Of a stretch of 64,000 bases of DNA, positions 16,334-25,324 are shown one piece after another. The translations under genes and the position numbers were made by a program. Origin of the DNA: Pseudoroseicyclus aestuarii (GTDB taxonomy: Bacteria > Pseudomonadota > Alphaproteobacteria > Rhodobacterales > Rhodobacteraceae); assembly GCF_003217255.1 (NCBI RefSeq), contig NZ_QJTE01000003.1, forward strand, positions 186,001-250,000. Reading direction: 5' to 3'. The notes under the pieces were generated by a model. The model was not told the origin of the DNA and searched no databases. It saw nothing but the letters and a program-made list of their open reading frames with translations. Each line of letters starts with the position of its first letter. Position 1 is the first letter of the stretch.

Positions 16334-18409
16334 TTGACCCGTACCATCGTCTTCGACCCGCTTCTGCCCTGGCCGCTGATCGCCGCGATCGCGGTGCTGG
16401 CCGCGATCTTCGTGGCCCTGTCGCTCTGGCGGGGGCTGCGCGGGTGGTGGCTGCGCGGGCTGGCGGCGCTGGCGCTGCTGGCGGGCATCGCCAACCCGGC
16501 GATCTACAGCGAAGAGCGGGACATGCTGCCCGACATCGTCATCGCGGTGGTCGATGCCAGCGCCAGCCAACGCATCGCCGACAGGCCCGCGCAGACCGAG
16601 GCCGCGCTCGAGGCGCTGCGTGCCCAGATCGCGGCGCGCGGCAATACCGAGCTGCGCGTGATCGAGGTCGCGGATGCCGAGGACAACGGCGGCACGCTGG
16701 CGATGACCGCCCTGTCGCAGGCCCTCGCCGAAGAGCCGCAGGGCCGCATCGCCGGCATCGTGATGCTGACAGACGGTCGCATCCATGATGCGGAGCGGGC
16801 GCCCGCGAGCCTGCCGGCGCCGATGCACGTCCTGCTGAGCGGGCAGGAGGACGACTGGGATCGCCGCCTCACCGTGGTCGGCGCCCCGGCCTTCGGCATC
16901 ATCGGAGAGCCGGTGAACCTGACCCTGCGGGTCGAGGATCAGGGCGCCGCGCCGACGGAGCCGGGCGACCTCGTGCCGCTGACCATCGCCGTCGACGGCG
17001 GCGCGCCGATGTCTTTCGAGGTGCCGCTGGGCCAGGAGATGGAGCTGCCCGTGACGCTTCAGCACGGAGGCATGAACGTCCTGCAATTCTCCACCCCCGG
17101 GGCGGAGGGGGAGCTGACGGGCCGCAACAACGCCTCCGTCCTGCAGATCAACGGCGTGCGGGACCGGCTGCGGGTGCTGCTGGTCTCGGGCGAGCCCTAT
17201 GCCGGCGAGCGGACCTGGCGAAACCTGCTGAAATCCGACGCCTCGGTCGACCTCGTGCATTTCACCATCCTGCGCCCGCCGGAAAAGCAGGACGGCGTGC
17301 CCGCCGACGAGCTGAGCCTGATCGCCTTTCCCACGCGCGAGCTTTTCATCGACAAGATCGACGAGTTCGACCTGATCATCTTCGACCGCTACTCGCGCCA
17401 GGGCATTCTGCCTTCCGAGTATTTCGCCAATATCGGCCGCTACGTGCAGGGCGGCGGCGCGGTGCTGGTGACGGCGGGGCCGGAATATGCCGGCGCCGAA
17501 AGCCTCTATCGCAGCCCGCTGGGCATGGTGCTGCCCGGCGCGCCGACGGCGCGGGTGATCGGCGAGCCCTTCGTGCCGCGCATGACCGAGCTGGGTGCCC
17601 GCCACCCGGTGACCGAGGGGCTGGCCGAGGCCTATGGCACCGAGGGGACGGATGTCCCCGGCTGGGGCGAATGGTTCCGGCAGGTGCAGGTGCAGCCCGG
17701 CCCCGGCGCCACCACCGCGATGGAAGGCGCGGAGGGAGAGCCGCTGCTCTTGCTGAACCGCGTGGGCGAGGGGCGCGTGGCGCTGCTCGCCTCGGACCAG
17801 ATTTGGCTCTGGGGGCGCGGCTACCAGGGCGGGGGGCCGCAACTGGAATTGTTGCGACGCCTCGCGCATTGGATGATGAAGGAGCCCGAGCTCGAGGAAG
17901 AGGCCCTCTGGGCCGAGCCGCGGGGCCAGACCATGCGCATCGTCCGCCGCACCCTCGCCGGAGAGGTCGGGCGCGTCACCGTCACCGGCCCGGATGGCGA
18001 AGCGGTGGATCTGCCGCTGGAGGAGGTCAGCCCCGGCCGCTTCGAGGTGCTTTACGAGGCGCCGGAGACCGGCCTCTACCGGCTGGAGGAGGGCGACCAG
18101 TCGGCCGTCATCGCCCTCGGCCCGGCCGCCCCGCGCGAGTTCGAGCAGACGATCGCGGGTGCCGCGCCGCTGGAGGCGGCGGTCGAGGGGACGCGCGGCG
18201 GCATCCTGCGGATGGCCGATGGCGCACCCTCGCTGCGCGACGTGCGGCCCGGGCGACCGGCCTCGGGGCGCGGCTGGATCGGCCTGACCCCGCGCGAGGC
18301 CTATCGCGCCGCCGATGTCACCGTGCTGCCGCTGCTGCCCGCCTGGGCGCTGCTGCTGGTGGCCGGTCTTCTGGTGCTGGGCGGCTGGCTGCGCGAGGGG
18401 CGGCGATGA
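16334..18409 (+). CDS. MoxR-operon membrane protein with VWA/amidotransferase-like regions
   Basis: A 691-residue membrane protein beginning at TTG 16334, preceded by AAGGGAG at a good distance. Two N-terminal helices (about residues 9-32 and 36-53) are followed by VVDASASQR, a VWA MIDAS-like DxSxS motif. Around residue 280 begins an amidotransferase-like fold (LRVLLVSGEPYAGERTW, DLIIFDRYSRQGILP, YVQGGGAVLVTAGPEY) with no catalytic Cys visible. A C-terminal helix (about 660-685) anchors the tail. It is the last gene of the MoxR operon and ends five bases from the convergent antiporter gene. Function unknown. Confidence 0.82.
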   Translation: MTRTIVFDPLLPWPLIAAIAVLAAIFVALSLWRGLRGWWLRGLAALALLAGIANPAIYSEERDMLPDIVIAVVDASASQRIADRPAQTEAALEALRAQIAARGNTELRVIEVADAEDNGGTLAMTALSQALAEEPQGRIAGIVMLTDGRIHDAERAPASLPAPMHVLLSGQEDDWDRRLTVVGAPAFGIIGEPVNLTLRVEDQGAAPTEPGDLVPLTIAVDGGAPMSFEVPLGQEMELPVTLQHGGMNVLQFSTPGAEGELTGRNNASVLQINGVRDRLRVLLVSGEPYAGERTWRNLLKSDASVDLVHFTILRPPEKQDGVPADELSLIAFPTRELFIDKIDEFDLIIFDRYSRQGILPSEYFANIGRYVQGGGAVLVTAGPEYAGAESLYRSPLGMVLPGAPTARVIGEPFVPRMTELGARHPVTEGLAEAYGTEGTDVPGWGEWFRQVQVQPGPGATTAMEGAEGEPLLLLNRVGEGRVALLASDQIWLWGRGYQGGGPQLELLRRLAHWMMKEPELEEEALWAEPRGQTMRIVRRTLAGEVGRVTVTGPDGEAVDLPLEEVSPGRFEVLYEAPETGLYRLEEGDQSAVIALGPAAPREFEQTIAGAAPLEAAVEGTRGGILRMADGAPSLRDVRPGRPASGRGWIGLTPREAYRAADVTVLPLLPAWALLLVAGLLVLGGWLREGRR

Positions 18410-18413
18410 GGCC

Positions 18414-19658
18414 CTAGCCCCAGCGCTGCTTGAGCCGGCGGGCAAAGCGCGCGACCGTCAGCCCCTGCACCAGCACCGAGAAGACGACGACGGTGAAGGT
18501 CACCGCGAGGATCATGTCCTTCCACTCGCTCTCGGGCAGGGCCAGCGCCAGGGCGATGGAGATGCCGCCCTTGATCCCGCCCCAGGTCATCATCGGCACC
18601 ACGTCTCGTTCCTGCCGGGCGAAGGGGCGCAGCAGCACCACCGGCACCAGCACCGCGATGAAGCGCCCCAGCAGCGCGAGGCCCAGCCCCAGCGCGACGA
18701 TCCAGATCCAGTGCGGGTCGAAATCGACGGCGAAGACCTCGAAGCCGATCATCAGGAACAGCACGGCGTTCAGGATCTCGTCGACCAGGCTCCAGAAGCC
18801 GTCGACATATTCGCGGGTGATCTCGCTCATGCCGTCGCGCATGCCGACATGGCCGATGAAGAGGCCCGAGACGACGGCCTGGATCGGGCCGCTGACCTCG
18901 AGCGCGATGGCCAGCTCGTAGCCGCCGAAGGCGAGGCCCAGCGTCAGCAGCACCTCGAGGCTGTAGTCGTCGATCCGCTTCATCACCTGGAAGGTACCCC
19001 AGCCCAGCACGGCGCCCAGCACGGCGCCGCCGACAGCCTCGCGCAGGAAAAGCTCGCCGATGCCCAGCAGCCCCGGCGCGGCATGGCTGTCGGCGCCCGG
19101 AAAGGCGAAGGCGACGAGGATCAGCCAGGCGACGTAGCCGACGCCGTCGTTGAAGAGCGACTCGCCCGCGATCTTCGTCTCTAGGCTCTTGCGGATGTTG
19201 GCGCTGCGCAGGATGCCCAGTACCGCGACCGGGTCCGTGGGCGAGATCAGCGCCCCGAAGACCAGCGCCACCAGCAGCGGCAGCGGCGTCAGGAAGCTCA
19301 TCCCGAAGCCGACGACGGCGGTCGAGAGCGCGACGCCCAGCGTCGCCATCAGCAGCACGATCGCCGCCTCCTGCTTCAGGTCGTCGAGAGAGACGTGCAG
19401 CGCCCCGGCAAAGAGCAGAAAGCCCAGCATCCCCTCGAGCAGCGCGTCCGAGAACTCCAGCTCCTCGACCGCCTCCTTGGCGGCATCCACGAGGCCGAGG
19501 CCGGGGAAGGCGAGGTCCAGCACGAAGACCGCGATCGAGGCGGCGAGGGTCACGACGAGGATGCCGATCGACTGCGGCAGCTTGAGGAAGAAGTAGTTCA
19601 GCGCCCCGAAGGCGCCGGACAGCACGATCAGGAGCGAGGCAAGCTGCAGCAGGGTCAT
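18414..19658 (-). CDS. Na+/H+ antiporter of the CPA1 family
   Basis: A 414-residue cation:proton antiporter (NhaP type) with about a dozen hydrophobic segments. Diagnostic motifs are GALISPTDPVAVL (about residue 140) and the ion-binding ESLFNDGVGYVAW (about 170), where the Asn-Asp pair carries the transported ions. Family members expel Na+ or K+ in exchange for H+ across the inner membrane. The C-terminus is short, with no regulatory domain. It is convergent with the last MoxR-operon gene (four bases between stops) and divergent from the GTPase pair; no regulatory site was identified. Confidence 0.9.
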   Translation of the reverse strand: MTLLQLASLLIVLSGAFGALNYFFLKLPQSIGILVVTLAASIAVFVLDLAFPGLGLVDAAKEAVEELEFSDALLEGMLGFLLFAGALHVSLDDLKQEAAIVLLMATLGVALSTAVVGFGMSFLTPLPLLVALVFGALISPTDPVAVLGILRSANIRKSLETKIAGESLFNDGVGYVAWLILVAFAFPGADSHAAPGLLGIGELFLREAVGGAVLGAVLGWGTFQVMKRIDDYSLEVLLTLGLAFGGYELAIALEVSGPIQAVVSGLFIGHVGMRDGMSEITREYVDGFWSLVDEILNAVLFLMIGFEVFAVDFDPHWIWIVALGLGLALLGRFIAVLVPVVLLRPFARQERDVVPMMTWGGIKGGISIALALALPESEWKDMILAVTFTVVVFSVLVQGLTVARFARRLKQRWG

Positions 19659-19808
19659 CGGCGGGTCTCCGGCGGGGGTGCGATCCCTTCCTGACGCGGC
19701 GCGGCGATGCGATCAAGCAGCAGCAGCGGCAGCAGAAGCGCAGGCCCGGGCTGCAATCCGTCGCCGAACGGCCTATCTGACAAGCATGGCACAGGGGTGG
19801 ACAGTCAG

Positions 19809-20924
19809 GTGAGCGGCACGATCTGGGAGGGGCTGACCGGCGGCGCGCCGGTCGAGCCGGCAAGCGACGAGGACGTGAAGGGCGCGGCGGGGCCGCGGCC
19901 CGTGGTCTGGCTTCTGGGCAAGACGGGCGCCGGGAAATCCTCGCTCGTGCGCAGCCTGACAGGCGTCGGCGCGGCCGAGATCGGCAATGGCTTCGCTCCC
20001 TGCACCCGCACCGCCCATGCCTTCGATTTTCCGCAGGACCGGCCGGTGATGCAGTTCCTCGACACCCGCGGGCTGGGCGAGGTGGGCTACGATCCGGCCG
20101 AGGATCTGGCGCAATGCGAGGCGCGCAGCCACGCCATCCTCGCCGTCGCGCGGCTGGACGACCCGGTGCAGGGCGAGCTGTGCGATGCGCTGGCCGCCGT
20201 GCGCCGCCGCCGCCCGCGCACCCGCGTGCTGGTGGTGCATACCGCCGCCGACCAGGTGCCCGATGCGCAGGCCCGCCACCGGGCGCAGGCGGCGACGCAG
20301 GCCGCGCTCGAGGCGGCGGCGGGGGGCGCGCTGCCCTCGGTCGCGCTGTCGCTGGCGCCCGGCGCGCCGGACGAGGCTGGCCTCGACCGGCTGGTCGACC
20401 TGCTGGGCGAGACCATGCCCGATGTCGCGCTGCTGCTGGCGCGCCGGCCCACCGGCGAGGAGGCCGGGTTCGAGGCGCTGCGCCCCCTGGTCCTGTGGTA
20501 CGCGGGCGCTGCGGGCACATCGGACGTGGCGCCGCTGATCGGCGCGGTCACCGTGCCGGGCATTCAGGCCGCGATGCTGCGCGCCATGGGCCGCCGCGCG
20601 GGTGTCGACTGGACCCGCCGCCGGATGGGTGAATTCGCCGCCGCGCTCGGCCTCGGCGCGGCGCTGCGCTACGGCGGCAGCTATGCCCTGCGGCAGGCGG
20701 CCAAGCTGATCCCCGGCTTCGGCCAGACCGTCGGCGCCGCCGCGGCGGGCACTGTCAGTTTCGCCGCCACCTATGCGCTGGGCCGGGCCGCGGCCTATTA
20801 CCTGCACCGCACCGCCGAGGGGCAGGAGATTTCGGAAGAAGAACTGCGGACGCTGTACCGGGATGCCATGACCCGCGCCCGCGGCGCGCGGCGGCAGGCC
20901 AAAGCCGACGAGGAGGCGCAATGA
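19809..20924 (+). CDS. GTPase with C-terminal DUF697 membrane region (first of a pair)
   Basis: An Era/YfjP-like small GTPase domain: Walker A LLGKTGAGKSSL near residue 35, a switch with Thr in the FAPCTRTAHAF segment and DTRGLGE (G3). The NKxD box is weak (VVHTAADQ). From about residue 220 the DUF697 region follows (VAPLIGAVTVPGIQAAML, AAKLIPGFGQTVGAAAAG), which inserts in or at the membrane. GTG 19809 is chosen because GGGGTGG sits at ribosome-site distance; GTG 19797 is possible. Its TGA overlaps the ATG of the next GTPase (ATGA at 20921-20924), so the two are made together. Confidence 0.8.
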   Translation: MSGTIWEGLTGGAPVEPASDEDVKGAAGPRPVVWLLGKTGAGKSSLVRSLTGVGAAEIGNGFAPCTRTAHAFDFPQDRPVMQFLDTRGLGEVGYDPAEDLAQCEARSHAILAVARLDDPVQGELCDALAAVRRRRPRTRVLVVHTAADQVPDAQARHRAQAATQAALEAAAGGALPSVALSLAPGAPDEAGLDRLVDLLGETMPDVALLLARRPTGEEAGFEALRPLVLWYAGAAGTSDVAPLIGAVTVPGIQAAMLRAMGRRAGVDWTRRRMGEFAAALGLGAALRYGGSYALRQAAKLIPGFGQTVGAAAAGTVSFAATYALGRAAAYYLHRTAEGQEISEEELRTLYRDAMTRARGARRQAKADEEAQ

Positions 20925-22546
20925 GCCGCGGGACCCGCAGCGGCCGCGTCGCGCGGCTGCGCCGGGCGCTTCTGCGCTGGGATCGCGTGATCTCGGCCGT
21001 GGTGCTGGCGCTGCCTGTCACCGCCCTCAGCCTGCTGGGCTTTCTCTGGCTGGAGGAGCATGGCGCGCTTTTGCCCTTTATCGCGATCTGCGCCGGCGCC
21101 GGGCTGGTCGGCTGGCTGCTGCGCCGCTTCCTGCTGCGCCCGGCGCCGGGGGAGGCGCAGCCCTCGGCCCTGATGGAGGAGATGGCCGTCGATGCCAGCA
21201 AGAGCTGGCAGCCCCACGAGGCCCGCGCCTTCGAGGCCGCCCGCGCCAAGATCGAGGCCGCGACGCAGGAGCCGATGGAATGGGAAGAGATGCCCGACCT
21301 CGCCCGCAAGGTGATCGACGGCATCGCCGAGGACCTTGGCAAGAAGCGCCGCGCGCTCGATTTCTCGCTGCCCGAGGCGCTGCTGCTGACCGAGCGCGCG
21401 GCCTCGCGCTATCGCCGCCACCTGCGGCGGCATGTCCCCTTCTCGGACCGGGTGAGCCTCGCGACGCTGTGGTGGCTGTGGAAGCACCGCGACAGGGCGC
21501 AGCTGGCGGTCGAGGGGACGATGGCCGGCTGGCGGGTGCTGCGGATGCTGCTGAACCCGGCGCGCGGCGTGCTGCGCGAGGTCGAGTACCTGATCGCCGA
21601 GGGCAATTCGAACTACCTCGGCTCGCAGGCGATGGGGGTCTTGCAGGCGGTGCTGCTGGAAGAGGTCGCCTATGCCTCGGTCGAGCTCTATTCCGGGCGC
21701 CTGCGCTTTTCCGATGCGGAGCTGCTGGAGCTGCACTCTGCCTCCGCGCGCACCGACCGGGCGCGGCTGGCGCTGCCCGATGCGCCGCTGCGGGTGCTGG
21801 TGGTGGGCCAGACCAGCGCCGGCAAGTCGACGCTGGTCAATGCCCTGCTGGGCGAGGACCGGGCCGAGACGGACATGCGCGCCACGACCGAGGGCGCCGC
21901 CGGCTACGAGGCCGATCTCGACGGCACCCCGGTGCATGTCCTCGACACCGGCGGGAACGACGGCAGCGCCGCCCGGCGGGCCGCCCTGATCCAGGAGCTG
22001 ACGCAGTGCGACGTGGTGCTTTGGGTGATGCGCGCCAATCGCCCCTCGCGCGCCGTGGATGCCGCGCTGTGGCAGGACTTCACCGCCTTCTTCGAGGCGC
22101 GGCCCGACCGGCGCCGCCCGCCGGTCGTCGCCGCGCTGAGCTGCGCCGATCTGCTGGCGACGGGCTGGCCCTTCCCCGAGCATGCGCTGCCCGAGACGGC
22201 CAAGGCGAGCATCGCCGAAGCCACCCGCGCCGTCGCCGGCGATCTGCCTGGCCTCCACCCGATCCCGGTCTCGGCGATCGAGCCGGACTGGAACGTCGGC
22301 GCGGTGCGCCGCGCGCTCGAGAACGCGGCCTCCGAAGGGCTCTTGACCCAGCGCAACCGCCTGCGGATCGAGGGCGGGCGCGAGGTCGCGACCTCCTCGG
22401 ACGAGCTGGCGCGGGGCACGCGGGCGCTGGGCTGGGGCGCCCGACTCGTCGGCAGCCGCCTGGCCTCGCGGATGCTGGGCGAGCGGGCGCGGGGCGCGCG
22501 CGCGGCGCCGGAGGACGAGGCTGCGGACAACCCCAAGGACGCCTGA
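20921..22546 (+). CDS. Membrane-anchored GTPase (second of a pair)
   Basis: A 541-residue protein with two adjacent N-terminal helices (about residues 25-45 and 50-68), a long helical middle (about 90-270) and then a GTPase domain: VVGQTSAGKSTLVNALLG (about 292), a Thr-rich switch (MRATTEGAAG), DTGGND (G3) and SCADLL in the G4 position. The domain order, with helices before the G domain, differs from its partner upstream, so these are not simple duplicates. Function unknown; in other bacteria such coupled YcjX/YcjF-like or dynamin-like GTPases act in envelope stress. A small stem (22553-22571) lies past the stop, without a T run. Confidence 0.78.
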   Translation: MSRGTRSGRVARLRRALLRWDRVISAVVLALPVTALSLLGFLWLEEHGALLPFIAICAGAGLVGWLLRRFLLRPAPGEAQPSALMEEMAVDASKSWQPHEARAFEAARAKIEAATQEPMEWEEMPDLARKVIDGIAEDLGKKRRALDFSLPEALLLTERAASRYRRHLRRHVPFSDRVSLATLWWLWKHRDRAQLAVEGTMAGWRVLRMLLNPARGVLREVEYLIAEGNSNYLGSQAMGVLQAVLLEEVAYASVELYSGRLRFSDAELLELHSASARTDRARLALPDAPLRVLVVGQTSAGKSTLVNALLGEDRAETDMRATTEGAAGYEADLDGTPVHVLDTGGNDGSAARRAALIQELTQCDVVLWVMRANRPSRAVDAALWQDFTAFFEARPDRRRPPVVAALSCADLLATGWPFPEHALPETAKASIAEATRAVAGDLPGLHPIPVSAIEPDWNVGAVRRALENAASEGLLTQRNRLRIEGGREVATSSDELARGTRALGWGARLVGSRLASRMLGERARGARAAPEDEAADNPKDA

Positions 22547-22723
22547 GGCACAGCCGCAGGCAGACTGCGGCCCGATTGCCACGGAAGAAGCTGCTGAAGC
22601 GACCTTGCTCGCCCCGGCTGCCGCATGCTCTACCTGAGCCAGAGCTTTCACCAAGGGCGACCCAGGCACGAAGCGCAGCTTTCGCGATCCCAGGCCGGCC
22701 CCCAGACGACGGAGCCCCCCCTT

Positions 22724-23545
22724 ATGTCTTCGGACGTGCCTTCCACCCGAGACTTCAGGCCGACGCGCCGAGGCTTCCTGCAGGGGGGCGCCGCCGGCGC
22801 CGCGCTGACCGGACTTGCCGCCCGCGCCCGCGCGCAGGATGCCGCGGAGCCTGTCCCGCTCGACCAATACGAGCCGCAGTTCTTCACCGCGGCCGAATAC
22901 GCCTTCGTGCTTGCCGCGACCGCTAGGCTGATCCCCTCCGAGGGCGATGGCCCCGGCGCCATCGAGACGCGCGTGCCGGTCTATATCGACCTGCAGCTGG
23001 GCGGCGATTTCGGCCAGGCGGCGGATTGGTACATGGAAGGGCCGTTCCAGCCCGATGCCGATCCCCTGCTGGGCTACCAGTCGCCGCTGACCCCGGCCGA
23101 GGTCTACCGCCAGGCGATCCCGGTCGTCGAAGAGTTCTGCCAGAACCGCATGGGCGCCGGCTTTGCCGACCTCTCGCCCGAGGATCAGGACAGCGTCATC
23201 AAGGCACTGGAGCAGAACAAGGACCCGCTTTCGGGCAGTGACAGCGGCGCCGAGGACACCGAGGTCGTGGAAAGCGGCGCCGGTGGCGGGGCCTCCGGCG
23301 GCTCTGCCGAGCCGGCGACGAGCCAGCCGATCCTCTCGGCCGAGCTGCGCGACTTCTTCAGCCTGCTGCTGCAGAATACCAAGGAAGGCTTCTTCGCCGA
23401 CCCGATGTACGGCGGCAACTACCAGATGCAGGGCTGGACCTACATCGGCTTCACCGGCGCCCGCGCCAGTTTCAAGGAGTGGGTGGACAAGCACGACGTG
23501 CCCTATCCGCTCGGCCCGGTATCCATCAGCGGGGAGCGCGCATAA
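22724..23545 (+). CDS. Gluconate 2-dehydrogenase subunit 3 (gamma) family protein
   Basis: A 273-residue exported subunit of a membrane-bound FAD sugar/sugar-acid dehydrogenase. The N-terminus has a twin-arginine signal (RPTRRGFLQGGAAGAA), which in this family carries the flavin subunit across the membrane as a hitch-hiker. The body has FFTAAEYAFVLAATARLIP, VPVYIDLQLGG and, near the end, NTKEGFFADPMYGGN, all typical of subunit 3. A low-complexity insert at about residues 175-205 (GAGGGASGG) is not usual. The ATG at 22724 directly precedes the signal. Its TAA overlaps the next ATG (TAATG). Confidence 0.9.
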   Translation: MSSDVPSTRDFRPTRRGFLQGGAAGAALTGLAARARAQDAAEPVPLDQYEPQFFTAAEYAFVLAATARLIPSEGDGPGAIETRVPVYIDLQLGGDFGQAADWYMEGPFQPDADPLLGYQSPLTPAEVYRQAIPVVEEFCQNRMGAGFADLSPEDQDSVIKALEQNKDPLSGSDSGAEDTEVVESGAGGGASGGSAEPATSQPILSAELRDFFSLLLQNTKEGFFADPMYGGNYQMQGWTYIGFTGARASFKEWVDKHDVPYPLGPVSISGERA

Positions 23546-25314
23546 TGGCAAGACAGGACCCCAAGAAGGACGTCGTGATCGTCGGTCTCGGCTGGACCGG
23601 CTCGATCCTCGGCATGGAGCTGTCGAAGGAGGGCGTCGAGATCCTCGCACTCGAGCGGGGCGAGGACCGCAAGACGGTTCCCGATTTCGCCTATCCCAAC
23701 ATGATCGACGAGCTGAAGTACGGCATCCGCTACGGCACGATGCAGAAGCCGAAGAACTCGACCGTCACGATCCGCCGCACGCTCGACGAGACGGCGCTGC
23801 CCTATCGGCACCTCGGCAGCTTCCTGCCCGGCGACGGCGTCGGCGGCGCGGGCGTTCACTGGAACGGCCATACCTGGCGCCCGATGGAGAACGAGTTCCG
23901 CCTGCGCTCCTACGTCGAGGAGAACTGGGGCGCCGAGATCATCCCCGAGGACATGCAGATCCAGGACTGGGGCGTCACCTACGAAGAGCTCGAGCCGCAT
24001 TTCGACCGTTTCGAATGGATGGCCGGCATCTCGGGGCAGGCGGGCAACGTCAACGGCGAGATGATCGAGGGCGGCAACCCCTTCGAGGCGCCGCGCAGCC
24101 GCGGCTACCCGCTTCCGCCGCTGCAGCAGACCGCCGATGCCGAGATGTTCGCCGAAGCCGCGCGGGCCATGGGGCTGCACCCCTTCCCGCGGCCCGGTGC
24201 CAACGCCTCGGAGGCCTATCGCAACGAGTACGGCATGCAGCTGGGCCCGTGCAACTTCTGCGGCTTCTGCGAGCGGTACGGCTGCATCAACTACTCCAAG
24301 GGCAGCCCGCAGACCTGCGTTCTGGACGCGCTCAAGCGCAAGCCGAACTTCCAGTACAAGACCAACTCCGAGGTGCTGCGCGTCACGCTGGCCGATGACG
24401 GCAAGACCGCGACGGGCGTGATCTACTGGGACGAAGAGGCCGGCGAAGAGGTCTTCCAGCCCGCCGATATCGTCATCCTTGGCGCTTACAGCCTGCACAA
24501 CGTGCACCTGATGCTGCTGTCGGGCATCGGCCAGCCTTACGATCCGGCGACGGGCGAAGGGGTCACGGGCCGGAACTACGCCTACCAGATGAACGGCGGC
24601 ACCTCGATGTTCTTCAAGGACGTCGACTTCAATCCCTTCATCGGCTCGGGCACCGTCGGCATGTCGATCGACGACTATGCCATCAACCAGATCGACTTCG
24701 GGGCCGAAGGCTTCATCGGCGGCAGCTACATCACCGCCGGGCGGGCCAACGGCCAGCCGATCCGCGGCATCGCGCTGCCCTCGGGCACGCCGGGCTGGGG
24801 CGCGGAGTGGAAGCAGGGCATCGGCGAATGGTACGGCCATTCGATGTCGATCGGCAGCCACGGCTCGAACATGAGCTACCGGGACGTCTACCTCGACCTC
24901 GACCCGACCTATACCGACAAGCATGGCCGGCCGATGATGCGGATGACCTTCAACTGGAAGGACAACGACATCCGCATGACCCAGTTCATGAAGTCCAAGA
25001 TCGAGCCGGTCGCGGAATCGATGAACCCTGACCTGATGCAATCGTCCTACAAGGGCGATGGCGCGATGTACGACGTGCGTCCCTACCAGACGACGCACAA
25101 CGTCGGCGGCGCGCCGATGGGGGCCGACCCCAGCACCAGCGCGATCAACCGCTACCTGCAAAGCTGGGACGTTCACAATGTCTTCGTGATGGGCGCCAGC
25201 GCCTTCCCGCAGAACATCCAGTACAACCCCACCGGGGCCGTCGGCGCCCTTGCCTATTGGGCGGCGGAGGCGATCCGGAAGGATTACATGCCCAACCCGC
25301 GGCCGCTGGTCTGA
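23545..25314 (+). CDS. GMC-family flavoprotein subunit of a sugar-acid dehydrogenase
   Basis: The 589-residue catalytic FAD subunit, gluconate 2-dehydrogenase type. It oxidises a sugar or sugar acid in the periplasm and passes electrons to the cytochrome subunit encoded next. The dinucleotide-binding motif is VVIVGLGWTGSILG at residues 10-23. GVGGAGVHWNGHTWRP is diagnostic of the family. A Cys cluster (CNFCGFCERYGC, about residues 237-248) resembles the [3Fe-4S]-binding loop described in FAD-dependent glucose dehydrogenases. The active-site His and Asn lie in TTHNVGGAPMG and IQYNPTGAVG. No own signal peptide: it probably exits with the Tat subunit upstream. Confidence 0.9.
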   Translation: MARQDPKKDVVIVGLGWTGSILGMELSKEGVEILALERGEDRKTVPDFAYPNMIDELKYGIRYGTMQKPKNSTVTIRRTLDETALPYRHLGSFLPGDGVGGAGVHWNGHTWRPMENEFRLRSYVEENWGAEIIPEDMQIQDWGVTYEELEPHFDRFEWMAGISGQAGNVNGEMIEGGNPFEAPRSRGYPLPPLQQTADAEMFAEAARAMGLHPFPRPGANASEAYRNEYGMQLGPCNFCGFCERYGCINYSKGSPQTCVLDALKRKPNFQYKTNSEVLRVTLADDGKTATGVIYWDEEAGEEVFQPADIVILGAYSLHNVHLMLLSGIGQPYDPATGEGVTGRNYAYQMNGGTSMFFKDVDFNPFIGSGTVGMSIDDYAINQIDFGAEGFIGGSYITAGRANGQPIRGIALPSGTPGWGAEWKQGIGEWYGHSMSIGSHGSNMSYRDVYLDLDPTYTDKHGRPMMRMTFNWKDNDIRMTQFMKSKIEPVAESMNPDLMQSSYKGDGAMYDVRPYQTTHNVGGAPMGADPSTSAINRYLQSWDVHNVFVMGASAFPQNIQYNPTGAVGALAYWAAEAIRKDYMPNPRPLV

Positions 25315-25324
25315 GGAGCGCGTC

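Noticed and set aside
13499-18445. A 1648-codon open frame on the minus strand opposite the MoxR-operon genes
   Set aside because: It is antisense to two well-supported genes with family domains; its His/Arg/Gly-rich, repeat-less translation is the usual mirror of high-G+C coding DNA.
20798-23650. A 950-codon minus-strand open frame
   Set aside because: Antisense to the second GTPase gene and to the dehydrogenase gamma subunit; no family motif in its translation.
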